The notes under the pieces were generated by a model. The model was not told the origin of the DNA. It saw only the letters and a program-made list of their open reading frames with translations, and made no database searches. A program made the position numbers and the translations under genes. A DNA stretch of 27,022 bases, taken from an uncultured Clostridia bacterium (GTDB lineage: Bacteria; Bacillota; Clostridia; TANB77; CAG-508). Below are positions 8,383-16,638 of the stretch, piece by piece. Numbering within the stretch: the stretch's first letter is position 1; the number at the start of each line of letters is the position of its first letter. The DNA is taken from positions 1 to 27,022 of the forward strand of contig CANQKB010000005.1 in assembly GCA_947624405.1 (NCBI GenBank), given 5' to 3'.

Positions 8383-9597
8383 TTACATTATCTTTTTTAT
8401 TATTTTTTCAACATCTTTCTTTATTTTATAATCTATATTTCTAATGTTTTTATTTATAATCTTATTAAATTTATCATTGTATTCAACACTTCCAATTACT
8501 TTGTATTTTAAAAGCACAATTTCCAGCATTTTTTTCGAAATTGTATATTTGTTTTTTTTATTATATATAATTTTTACCTTTTTCTTTTCTTGTATTTCTT
8601 TTAAAATTCTAACAGATTTACCAATTTGGAGTATGTTTCCTTCAGTTATACAGATTACTTTATCAGTTATATTAATTAATATTTTTCTTAACTGATTATA
8701 CTTTGTATCACTACTTGTATCTATTAATATTACATCATATTTGTTTTTTAATTCTGCAATTATTTTCTGTAATTTTTCATTTTCATATTTATATTCTTCA
8801 TCAAAAATCACATTAGGACTAGCAATTAAATCTATTTTGTTATTGATTTTTACCCTTAATTTGATTAAATTTTTTTCATTCAATACAAATTCACTTATAT
8901 ATTCATTATCTTTCAATTTCTTTTGCATTTCTTTTGGGTATTTTAATACTCCAAAAAGTAAATATAAATTGTTATTAATCAGGTCAAAATCTATAATTAG
9001 AACCTTTTTCTTTTTTATCATTTTAGCAATTATTGATATTAATGTTGTTTTTCCAGTACCAGAAGCTCCTATAAATGTTATTATCTCTGCCTCTTTTTTT
9101 CTCCTTGTTTTTATACTATTAACTATTTTTTGAATTACGTTTTTTTTCGAAAAATTTTTCTTTTTTATAAACTTCTTTGTGGGGATTTTTATATTTTGGC
9201 ATTTTTGAATTTCTATATTTTGTTTTTTTTCCTGTTCTATTGTTTTTAATTCTTTTCCTGTAAGATATTGAACTACTTTTTCTATGTAATTTTCACTCTC
9301 AATTATAATTTTTACAATATTCTTATTAAAAAATCTTTCACTACTTTCATACTTTTTTATTAAAATTATTTCTATATCATTTTTTATTATTGTTATGCTA
9401 TTTATTAAATCTTCTAACTCTAAATCTCCTATTATATCTTCTTTTAATATGACCATATCTACATTTTCATATTTATCTAATGATTCTATTATGCCTTCTT
9501 GATATTGGATATCCGTAGTTTCTATTTTTATGTTATCATATTTTTTTAATTCATTATTTAATCTTTCGTTTCCAATAGCCGTTATAATATTTTTCAT
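8383..9597 (-). CDS. TadZ/CpaE-like ParA-family ATPase
   Basis: This 404-residue protein has two parts. Residues 1 to about 110 look like a degenerate receiver-type alpha/beta domain (VDMVILKEDIIGD, IEIILIKKY), as in TadZ/CpaE. A basic linker follows, then a MinD/ParA-type ATPase with a P-loop GASGTGKTTLIS (about 175-186), switch-like LIIDFDLINNNLYLLFG and Walker B VILIDTSSD. Such proteins place secretion or pilus machines or partition cargo at cell sites. It lies directly after a VirB4-type ATPase (gap of 17 bases), so a positioning role for that machinery is plausible (inference). The P-loop is not the strict deviant KGGxGKT form. Start ATG at 9597 with GAAGGGA upstream. Its two CGG triplets straddle codons and cause no break. 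Confidence 0.72.
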   Translation of the reverse strand: MKNIITAIGNERLNNELKKYDNIKIETTDIQYQEGIIESLDKYENVDMVILKEDIIGDLELEDLINSITIIKNDIEIILIKKYESSERFFNKNIVKIIIESENYIEKVVQYLTGKELKTIEQEKKQNIEIQKCQNIKIPTKKFIKKKNFSKKNVIQKIVNSIKTRRKKEAEIITFIGASGTGKTTLISIIAKMIKKKKVLIIDFDLINNNLYLLFGVLKYPKEMQKKLKDNEYISEFVLNEKNLIKLRVKINNKIDLIASPNVIFDEEYKYENEKLQKIIAELKNKYDVILIDTSSDTKYNQLRKILINITDKVICITEGNILQIGKSVRILKEIQEKKKVKIIYNKKNKYTISKKMLEIVLLKYKVIGSVEYNDKFNKIINKNIRNIDYKIKKDVEKIIKKIM

Positions 9598-9614
9598 GCA
9601 TATCCCTTCTTGTT

Positions 9615-11376
9615 TTAAATAATTATTTCTTTTTCAAAGTCATCTGCTTCAATTTTTGTTAATATATGGTCATCTCCTGCAAACATTAAACATTCACCTC
9701 TTTTTAAAGTTTTTATTTCGATTTTTTCTTTATCTGATAAATTTGTATATTCACTCAGTATCTTTATGTTTTCTTCTTCTAATGAAAAAAATGTTTTTAT
9801 ACTTGAATTATTCAATATACTTTTCCCATAAGTACCATGTTCTAAACTAAATAAGTCTGATACATCTTGTGTTATCGCAACTGCACTTCCACCATATTTT
9901 CTAATAGTTTTGAAAATTTTATATATAAATGATGCTACATTTTTATTTGAAGTCACTCCTATTAGTCTCCATATTTCATCTAAATATATTGCTTTTTTCT
10001 TTTCTCTATCAACTTTTATTCTATCCCAAAAAAGTTCAGTAAAAATATACATACCATATTGTATATTTTCTTCTCCAAGCTCATATATATCTGCTATAAT
10101 CAGTTTGTTATTAATTTCAATATTCGTATAGTTATTGAAAAATTTTAATGAACCTTTTACAAATGGAATCAACTTAATTTTAAAAATTTTTGTTTTTTCT
10201 GTATCTCCTAAAATTTCATATAAATCTTCAAGAATTGGCATTTCCATATTTCTTTTGAAACTTTTTTTACCATTTTCATTTGTATATAAAGTTTCATCTT
10301 CAAATGTTATTCCCTTTAATTTATAACATTCAATTAATTTTTCCTCAATTAATGCTTTTTCTTCTTCATTCATTTCCCCAAAAATTAAGTTGAAAAATCC
10401 AATTAATTTTCCGTATTTTAGTTGCCAAGTATCCTTGTTCTGCATCTTCTACGCTTTCTTCTCTTATATCAAATATATTTATATATGTGTTTGATGTAGG
10501 TCCAATTTTTAATAATGTTCCTCCTAAATTTTCACATATTTTTATATATTCTCTTTCTGGATCTATAATATATTGTTCGATTCCAAGTAGTCTATTTCTA
10601 AATATCAATAGTTTTGTATAAAATGATTTTCCTGCCCCACTTGTTCCAAATATGCACATATTTGCATTTTTGTATTTTTGCGTATTGTACCTATCTATAA
10701 AAACCAATGAATTATTATATATATTTGTCCCTATAAAAATTCCATTTTCATCAAAAATTGATGATGATATAAATGGATATGTTGAAACTAAGCCAGATGT
10801 TAATATATTCCTTTTGGCTACACTTTTTATATCATTATGATTTTGCATTAGTGGTAATGTGGCTAAATACCCTTGTTCTTCTCTAAAATATGCTCTTCTT
10901 GTTTGTATTCCTCTACTTTGAGTTATTCCTTCTACTTTATTTAGCAGATATTCTAATTCTTTTTTATCTTTTGAAAAAACTGTCAAATAAATATACATAT
11001 AATATATTTCTTCATTATTTACTTGCATTTCTCTTCTTATATATTTTGCATCATTATATGCAAATGCTGCTATATCAATATCTTGCCTATTTTGATTATT
11101 TTCTTTCAATTCTACTCCTACGTTACCTATATGATATGTAAGTTCTCTTATTGTCTTATAACTATCCTGTTTTTCATAAAAAATTGAAACATTCATATTA
11201 ACATTTGTATCAATAAGATTTTTTAATATCAAGTCATTTTGCTCTCTATAGTAATTTACACCTATTAATGTTGAATATAACATTTCATCTATTTCAATAT
11301 ATTTAGGGTTACTTAAACTAATATATGCAGGAGAGATATAATCTTTTGTTTCAAAAGCCCCTTCTATAAATTGCAA
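9615..11376 (-). CDS. VirB4/TraE-type conjugation or secretion ATPase (needs a +1 shift at CGG)
   Basis: VirB4-family ATPases power type IV secretion and conjugation at the inner membrane. The first 321 codons (from TTG at 11376) include the CagE/TrbE/VirB N-terminal region and Walker A FGTSGAGKSFYTKLL. An in-frame CGG at 10413-10411 follows LATKI; zero-frame reading stops 15 codons later. Skipping the C gives KIGKLIGFFNLIFGEMNEEE and 265 more residues with Walker B KAIYLDEIWRLIG and the helicase-like SAVAITQDVSDLF motif, 586 residues in all. The start is odd. The best Shine-Dalgarno (AGGAGGGA, 11428-11421) points to ATT 11418 or ATA 11415, in frame with the TTG and adding about 14 residues (IIKQKNREEEKKEK). 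No relaxase, VirD4 or other T4SS gene is visible. Confidence 0.85.
10411..10413 (-). other. In-frame CGG coinciding with a +1 frameshift (virB4)
   Basis: Minus-strand context is AAA ATA CGG AAAATTA. Skipping the C (10413) joins LATKI to GKLIGFFNLIFG and reunites the Walker A and Walker B halves of one ATPase. The downstream bases CGGAAAATTA are identical to those at the gyrB site. Confidence 0.82.
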
Positions 11377-11426
11377 TTTTTCTTTTTTCTCCTCTTCCCT
11401 ATTTTTTTGTTTTATAATGTTCCCTC

Positions 11427-11990
11427 CTAACTTAAAAAATTTTTTCTACTACTAAAAAAAGTAAATAATATATTTCTTATTTCCTCTTTTTTTTCTATTT
11501 GAACTACCGAATTTCCACATCTAGATAAACATTCTTTTATTTTAAAAAATCTTTCATTTAATTCTGCTACACTTATTTCTTCTTCATTTTCTTGCCTATA
11601 TTGAGATCTAATAATCATATAAAAATTCTTTGATGATGACTTTTTTTCATTATTAATTTTTGTTATAAATTCTATATACTTTTCTGATAATTTTAATAGA
11701 TTGAAATTGTTTTCTTTTTTCACATTCTGTTTAATTTTTAAAATGTGTTTTGACAAATCTTCTTTATTGCTTTGAATTAATATTTGTATATCAAAATTAC
11801 AAGTTTTTAAAAATGTTTTGTATGAATTCAATATTCCTTCTTTTTCCATATCTGATTTTAAATTATAGTTTATTGGAATAACTTGCATTATTTTTATATA
11901 ATCTTTTGTTTTTAACTTAATAATCCCTTTCTCCATAATTTTTTCAAAAGGTAACCATTCCTGCACAGATAAAACTTTCTCTTTTTGCAT
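11427..11990 (-). CDS. Small conjugation-type protein resembling a detached VirB4 N-terminal region
   Basis: This 187-residue soluble protein opens with MQKEKVLSVQEWLPFEKI and contains YIKIMQVIPINYNLKSD and FDIQILIQSNKEDLSKHI. This pattern (a strand stating the protein's own path, then a helical block and a second strand pair) is what I remember from the N-terminal domain of TraE/TrsE/VirB4-like proteins of Firmicute conjugative systems, here encoded as a separate gene before the ATPase. It has an AAGGAGAG ribosome site and a promoter at 12066-12093. The stop at 11429-11427 sits at the edge of the next gene's Shine-Dalgarno, implying translational coupling. No membrane segment is visible. The family call is from memory, with moderate confidence. 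Confidence 0.65.
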   Translation of the reverse strand: MQKEKVLSVQEWLPFEKIMEKGIIKLKTKDYIKIMQVIPINYNLKSDMEKEGILNSYKTFLKTCNFDIQILIQSNKEDLSKHILKIKQNVKKENNFNLLKLSEKYIEFITKINNEKKSSSKNFYMIIRSQYRQENEEEISVAELNERFFKIKECLSRCGNSVVQIEKKEEIRNILFTFFSSRKNFLS

Positions 11991-12065
11991 CTTCTCTCCT
12001 TATATTTAATTAATTTTCTTGATAATTTTTTAGATAAAAACTTTTTGAATCAATTTATATTTAAT

Positions 12066-12093
12066 ATTTTAACATGATTTTTTATTTTGTCAA
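12066..12093 (-). promoter_or_regulatory. Probable promoter of the T4SS-like block
   Basis: On the minus strand TTGACA (12093-12088) and TAAAAT (12071-12066) have a 16-base spacer, about 75 bases upstream of the 11990 start and just after the gyrB terminator. The block therefore looks like its own transcription unit. Confidence 0.5.
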
Positions 12094-12123
12094 GATATTT
12101 TTTTGATTTAAAAAAAATAATTT

Positions 12124-12150
12124 CTTGAGGTAGATTTTTTCTACCTCAAG
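12124..12150 (-). terminator. gyrB terminator
   Basis: A perfect 11-bp stem CTTGAGGTAGA / TCTACCTCAAG (12124-12134 and 12140-12150) lies 5 bases past the gyrB stop. It is followed on the minus strand by a T-rich tract. Confidence 0.85.
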
Positions 12151-12154
12151 TTTA

Positions 12155-14014
12155 TTATATATCTAAGTTTTGTACATATTTAGCATTTTCTTCTATAAAT
12201 TTTCTCCTTGGTTCTATTTCATCTCCCATGAGCAAAGTAAATGTCTCGTCTGCTTTCATTGCATCATCTAATCTTACTTTTATCAATATTCTTCTTTCTG
12301 GATCCATTGTTGTTTCCCATAGTTGATCTGGATTCATTTCTCCTAAACCTTTATATCTTTGAAGTGCAAGCTGTTCCCTTGCTATTCCTTTTTCTTCTAA
12401 TTCTTTATATGCCTTTGATAAATCCTCATCTGTATAACAATAAACATCTTCCATTCCTTTTTTAGATAATTTATACAATGGTGGCTGTGCTAAATACACA
12501 TTTCCATTTTCTATAAGTGGTCTCATATATCTAAAGAAGAATGTTAATAAAAGTGTTCTTATATGTGCTCCATCAACATCAGCATCTGCCATTATAATTA
12601 CTTTTCCATATCTTATTTTTGTTATATCAAAATCTGCTCCAATTCCAGCTCCTATAGCAAGGATTACTGGTTGTAATTTATCATTTCCATATATTTTATC
12701 TGCTCTAGATTTTTCTACATTAAGCATTTTTCCCCAAAGTGGAAGTATAGCTTGAAATTTTCTATCTCTCCCCTGCTTTGCTGAACCTCCTGCTGAATCT
12801 CCCTCTACAATATACACTTCACATTCTTCTGGATTTTTTCCACTGCAATCTGCTAATTTTCCGTGGAAGAGTTGAACCTTCCATTGAACTTTTCTTTCTT
12901 GCTAAGTCTCTTGCTTTTCTTGCTGCCTCTCTTGCTCTTGAAGCACTTATACACTTTTCAAGTATTGATTTTGCTACATTTGGATTTTCCTCTAAAAATA
13001 TACTCAAAGCTTCTGATACAGCATTTAGCACTATTCCTGTTACATTACTATTTCCCAATTTTGTTTTTGTTTGCCCCTCAAATTGAGGTTCTTTCACTTT
13101 TACAGAAATTACAGCTGTCATTCCTTCTCTTATGTCTTCTCCCTGCAAATTAGAATCTTTTTCTTTTATTATATTATGACTTCTAGCATAATCATTAAAT
13201 ACTATTGTATTGCTACTTCTATTGGTACTTCCCCATCTTTTTCTATATAGATTGGAAGTTCATTTATTTTTTCTTTATTTTTATTCAAATATTCAACAAA
13301 TGAATTTAGTCCACCTTCAAAACAAAATTCTGATTTTTTTATTTTAGGTTCATCTGTTTCTCCTTCAATCTCTTCTTGTGGTCTTTTATCTTCTAACACA
13401 ATTCTTAATCCCTTAGTTAAAAATGCCATTTCCCTAAGTCTTTTTTCTAATACTTCATATTCATATTCAAGGCTTTCAAAAATTGTATTATCAGCTAAAA
13501 ATCTAACTTTTGTTCCAGTTTTGTCTGAATCTCCAATTCTTTCAAGTGACTTTACTGTTTTTCCTCTTTCAAAAGACATTTGATAAATTCCACCATCTCT
13601 TTGAATTGTAACCTCTGTCCATTCTGACAATGCATTAACAACTGATGCTCCTACTCCATGAAGTCCTCCTGAAACTTTGTATCCACTATCCCCTCCAAAT
13701 TTTCCTCCTGCATTTAGTTTTGTAAATACTGTTTCAGCAGCTGAAATTTTTGTTTTTGCATGTATATCAACTGGTATTCCTCTTCCGTCATCCTCAACAC
13801 AAATAATATTTCCTGGTTCTATTGTTACATGTATATTTTTGCAATATCCTGCTAATGCTTCATCTACTGAGTTATCTACAATTTCATAAACACAGTGATG
13901 TAATCCTCTGACTGAAACACTACCAATATACATTCCTGGTCTTTTTCTTACATGTTCCAATCCTTCTAATACTTGTATTTGCTCTGCACCATATTCATGA
14001 TTTACTTTATCCAT
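12155..14014 (-). CDS. gyrB: DNA gyrase subunit B, interrupted twice (deletion near 13203; CGG shift at 12863)
   Basis: GyrB is the ATPase subunit of gyrase. Piece 1 (14014-13202) holds the GHKL ATPase domain with VDNSVDEALAGY, DDGRGIPVD and GGLHGVGASVVNAL, then stops right after EVAIQ. Piece 2 resumes at VFNDYARSHN in another frame and runs through REGMTAVISVK, PQFEGQTKTKLGN and STLP. About 33 residues that should lie between them (the NDSY...ENI...NNIN...EGGTH region) are absent. Piece 2 then meets an in-frame CGG at 12863-12861. Skipping its C gives the near-invariant PGKLADC and continues to EGDSAGGSAKQGRDR, the TOPRIM DADVDGAHI and the C-terminal QRYKGLGEMNP. Total is about 618 residues plus the missing 33, close to normal. 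The rest is highly conserved and this appears to be the chromosomal gyrB, so decay is unlikely. Confidence 0.93.
12861..12863 (-). other. In-frame CGG coinciding with a +1 frameshift (gyrB)
   Basis: Minus-strand context is CTT CCA CGG AAAATTA. Zero-frame reading gives STLPRKISRLQ and a stop 14 codons on. Skipping the C (12863) gives STLPGKLADCSGKNP, restoring the near-invariant LPGKLADC motif of GyrB. No alternative nearby indel preserves this motif. Confidence 0.9.
13200..13207 (-). other. Deletion junction inside gyrB (about 33 codons plus one base lost)
   Basis: On the minus strand the codons read GTA GCA ATA CAA TAG TAT, giving VAIQ-stop. One frame over, GTA TTT AAT GAT starts VFNDYARSHN. 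In the GyrB family these two segments are separated by roughly 33-35 residues that include NNIN-x-x-EGGTH. The missing length is therefore 3n+1 bases, about 100. I could not find the lost segment elsewhere in the window. Confidence 0.75.
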
Positions 14015-14065
14015 TGTTATTTATCATCCCTTTCTGAGGTTAATATCTTCTTCTCATTTTAATAT

Positions 14066-14095
14066 ATTATAATATTATTTTACAAAAAAAATCAA
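14066..14095 (-). promoter_or_regulatory. Probable promoter of gyrB
   Basis: On the minus strand TTGATT (14095-14090) and a perfect TATAAT (14071-14066) have an 18-base spacer, about 52 bases upstream of the gyrB start. The -35 box lies just outside the recF stop region. Confidence 0.5.
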
Positions 14096-14102
14096 GCATT
14101 TT

Positions 14103-15188
14103 TTAGTTAGTTTTATTACTTTCTATAGAAATCAAACCATTTTCCACAAAGAAAATTTTTTTATTTTCATTTTTTAAATCTAATTTATCTGTACATGTTA
14201 TAATTATTTGTGTATCTTTTACGTCTTCTAAAAAATTTTCTCTACGTTCTTTATCTAATTCTGACATAAAATCATCTAATAAAAGAATTGGTTTATCTTC
14301 TATCTCATCTTTTATTATTTCAAGTTCACTTAATTTTATTGATAATATTGCACTTCTATTTTGTCCTTGTGATCCATATATTCCTAATGCTTTATCATTT
14401 ATAAAAAGTTTTAAATCATCTCTATGTATTCCTATTCCTGAAAAACCTTTTAATATATCTATCTTTCTATTTGCTTTCACTTTTTTCAAGAATTCTTCTT
14501 TATTTGTAAAATCTGATACATATTCTATTTTGATTTTTTCTTTATCATTTGTTAGTTTAGAATGTATGTTTACTATTTTTTCCATCAACTTTCCAACAAA
14601 TTCTTTTCTATAAGAATTTATAATTTCAGCATAATCTGCAAGTTTCATTTCCCAAATTTCTAACATTTCTTGTGAAACATTTTCATTTTTTATTTGTTTC
14701 AAATAATTATTCCTTTGCTCTATAACTTTTGAATAATTATTTAAATTATGAACATATGCTGGTCTAAGCTGACTTATCATTATATCTAAAAGTCTTCTTC
14801 TCTTTACTGGTCCATCTTTAAATATATTTATATCATCTGGATTAAATAAAACAATATTTATTTTTCCTAGTATTTCACTTGTTTTTTTTGCTTTTATATC
14901 ATTTATAGAAATTATTTTTTTATTAGAAATTGCTACACTTATTTTTCCTTCTCTATCCTTCTTTTTATATCTCAAATTAACATTTGTAAAATCAGCATTT
15001 AAATTTATTAATTCCTTATCCCTATTTGTTCTATAAGATTTTCCAATTGCACATAAATAAATTGACTCTAATAAATTTGTTTTTCCTTGAGCATTATTTC
15101 CATAAAAAATATTTATATTTTTATCTAGTATCACTTCTTGATTAGTATAATTTCTATAATTTGTTAAATTTAATTTTTCTATATACAT
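14103..15188 (-). CDS. recF: DNA replication and repair protein RecF
   Basis: RecF is an SMC-like ATPase that helps load RecA at gapped DNA with RecO and RecR. The 361-residue length is normal. Walker A is GNNAQGKTNLLESIYLC (about residues 30-46), the ABC signature is GSQGQNRSAILSIKLSELE, and Walker B is PILLLDDFMSELD. The start MYIEKLNLTNYRNYTN is the family's typical opening. It begins 13 bases after the dnaN stop, so the two are co-transcribed. The small S4-domain gene yaaA that often separates them in Firmicutes is absent, and so is the small yaaB/remB-type gene before gyrB. No CGG occurs in this gene. Confidence 0.95.
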   Translation of the reverse strand: MYIEKLNLTNYRNYTNQEVILDKNINIFYGNNAQGKTNLLESIYLCAIGKSYRTNRDKELINLNADFTNVNLRYKKKDREGKISVAISNKKIISINDIKAKKTSEILGKINIVLFNPDDINIFKDGPVKRRRLLDIMISQLRPAYVHNLNNYSKVIEQRNNYLKQIKNENVSQEMLEIWEMKLADYAEIINSYRKEFVGKLMEKIVNIHSKLTNDKEKIKIEYVSDFTNKEEFLKKVKANRKIDILKGFSGIGIHRDDLKLFINDKALGIYGSQGQNRSAILSIKLSELEIIKDEIEDKPILLLDDFMSELDKERRENFLEDVKDTQIIITCTDKLDLKNENKKIFFVENGLISIESNKTN

Positions 15189-15201
15189 GATTTTCCCTCT
15201 T

Positions 15202-16320
15202 TTATTCTTGTATTCTTATAGGTAAAATCATATATACATAATCTCCTGTATCTTCTACAGATTTGATTATAGATGGTGACAAACTACTGCCAAATTCTAC
15301 AAATACTTCTTCATCATCTATCGCTTTTAATGCATCTAAAAAGTATTTTGGATTGAATCCTACTTCAAGATTTTTTCCTTCTGTTGTTATCATAAATTCT
15401 TCTTTTGCATCTCCTGCTTGATTTTTACATGATATTACTATTTTTCCTATTTCTATAGTAACTTTTACAGGATACTTTCTTTCTTTTTCTAATGTTGACA
15501 TTGATATTAGACTAACTCTTTCAAAACATTCTTGCATTTCTTTTTTATTTACTCTTATTCTTGTTTCCCAATTTTTTGGTATTACTTTTTCATAATCTAA
15601 AAATTCACCTTCTAATAATCTAGTAACTATTTTACAATTTTCCATTTCGAATAATCCTTGATTTTTAGCTATACTTATTTTTATATTATCTGTTGTATCT
15701 AATATTATTTTATTTACTTCATTTAGTGTTTTTCCTGGTATTACTACTTTAAAATCACTAGTACTTTGATCTAAATATTTTTTCTTCCACCCTAATCTAT
15801 AACCATCTACTGCAACTACATTTATTTGATTATCTTTCACTTCAAATAAACAACCAGTAAAAATTGGTCTATGTGCTTCTGTGCTAACTGCAAATATTGT
15901 TTTTCTAATCATATCTTTTAAGCTTTTTTGATCAATTTCTACTGAATTTTCTTCATCTATTGTTGGTAAATCAGGAAATTCCTCTGCTTTCATTGTTGCT
16001 AATTTATATAATGATCCTTCACATTCTATTACAAGTAATTCTTTTTCATCTAATGTTATAGATATATCAGTATCTGGTAGTTTTCTAATTATTTCACTAA
16101 AAACTGTTGCTGTAACGACTGTACTTCCTTGTTCTATTACTTCACAATCTATTACATATTCAATTCCTAATTCCATATCATATGTAGTAAATTTTACTTT
16201 ATTATCTTTTGTTTGTATTAAGATTCCTTCTAGTATAGGCATAGTAGTTTTTGATGATACTCCTTTTACTACGGAATTAATAGCTTTGAGCAAATTTGTT
16301 TTATCACAAATTATTTTCAT
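15202..16320 (-). CDS. dnaN: DNA polymerase III beta subunit (sliding clamp)
   Basis: This ring-shaped clamp holds the replicative polymerase on DNA. The 372 residues form the usual three repeated domains. The N-terminus MKIICDKTNLLKAINSVVKG and the C-terminus YVYMILPIRIQE, which lines the peptide-binding pocket, are characteristic. A middle-domain signature, HRPIFTGCLFEV...VAVDGYRL, is present. The ATG at 16320 has a perfect AGGAGG site about 10 bases upstream. It is separated from dnaA by 318 bases holding origin sequence, and is followed closely by recF. No in-frame or out-of-frame CGG is found here. Confidence 0.97.
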   Translation of the reverse strand: MKIICDKTNLLKAINSVVKGVSSKTTMPILEGILIQTKDNKVKFTTYDMELGIEYVIDCEVIEQGSTVVTATVFSEIIRKLPDTDISITLDEKELLVIECEGSLYKLATMKAEEFPDLPTIDEENSVEIDQKSLKDMIRKTIFAVSTEAHRPIFTGCLFEVKDNQINVVAVDGYRLGWKKKYLDQSTSDFKVVIPGKTLNEVNKIILDTTDNIKISIAKNQGLFEMENCKIVTRLLEGEFLDYEKVIPKNWETRIRVNKKEMQECFERVSLISMSTLEKERKYPVKVTIEIGKIVISCKNQAGDAKEEFMITTEGKNLEVGFNPKYFLDALKAIDDEEVFVEFGSSLSPSIIKSVEDTGDYVYMILPIRIQE

Positions 16321-16638
16321 GCGGTTTTTCCTCCTTTTTTTATATATTATAATTTTAGTAGTAGTAGTAGTAGTAATGTTAACTACGTGGAAAAGTATTT
16401 TAAATTCAGTTTTCCGTAAGCAAAAATTCTGTGCATAACTTGTTGATAACTTTAATGTATATCCACATTTAAATTTTTTATTTGTTGATATTTAAGTTTT
16501 AAACAAATTGTCAACAGCTTATAAACAATTATATGTGAATAACTAATGTGGCTCTTCCGTAAGAAGAATTTGAATTAATATTTTCAAAAAAATATTTTAC
16601 AAACAAAAATTTTTAAGAAAATGTTAAAGAGTTTTTTA
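16321..16638. other. oriC: Putative oriC between dnaN and dnaA, with DnaA boxes
   Basis: The 318-base AT-rich spacer contains several DnaA-box matches (TTWTNCACA, either strand). TTATGCACA is at 16430-16438 and TTATTCACA at 16534-16542, both on the minus strand and both perfect. Near matches are TTATCAACA at 16441-16449 (minus), ATATCCACA at 16459-16467 (plus) and TTTTCCACG at 16386-16394 (minus). A TAG-repeat DnaA-trio lies at 16356-16376. Location next to dnaA, the strand switch between dnaA and rpmH, and the nearby parS sites support an origin. A second DnaA-box cluster on the other side of dnaA (18048-18077) makes a bipartite origin likely. Confidence 0.75.
16356..16376 (+). repeat. DnaA-trio-type TAG repeat (six TAG plus TAA)
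   Basis: Seven uninterrupted trinucleotides, TAG x6 then TAA, lie 9 bases from a DnaA-box-like sequence (CGTGGAAAA, 16386-16394). This matches the Bacillus subtilis arrangement, in which DnaA spreads from a box onto 3'-(A/G)AT-5' trios and opens the DNA. The trios run away from the box toward dnaN. Confidence 0.7.

Noticed and set aside
16356..16376. TAG repeat as a random microsatellite
   Set aside because: Its place beside DnaA boxes in the dnaN-dnaA spacer fits a DnaA-trio better.
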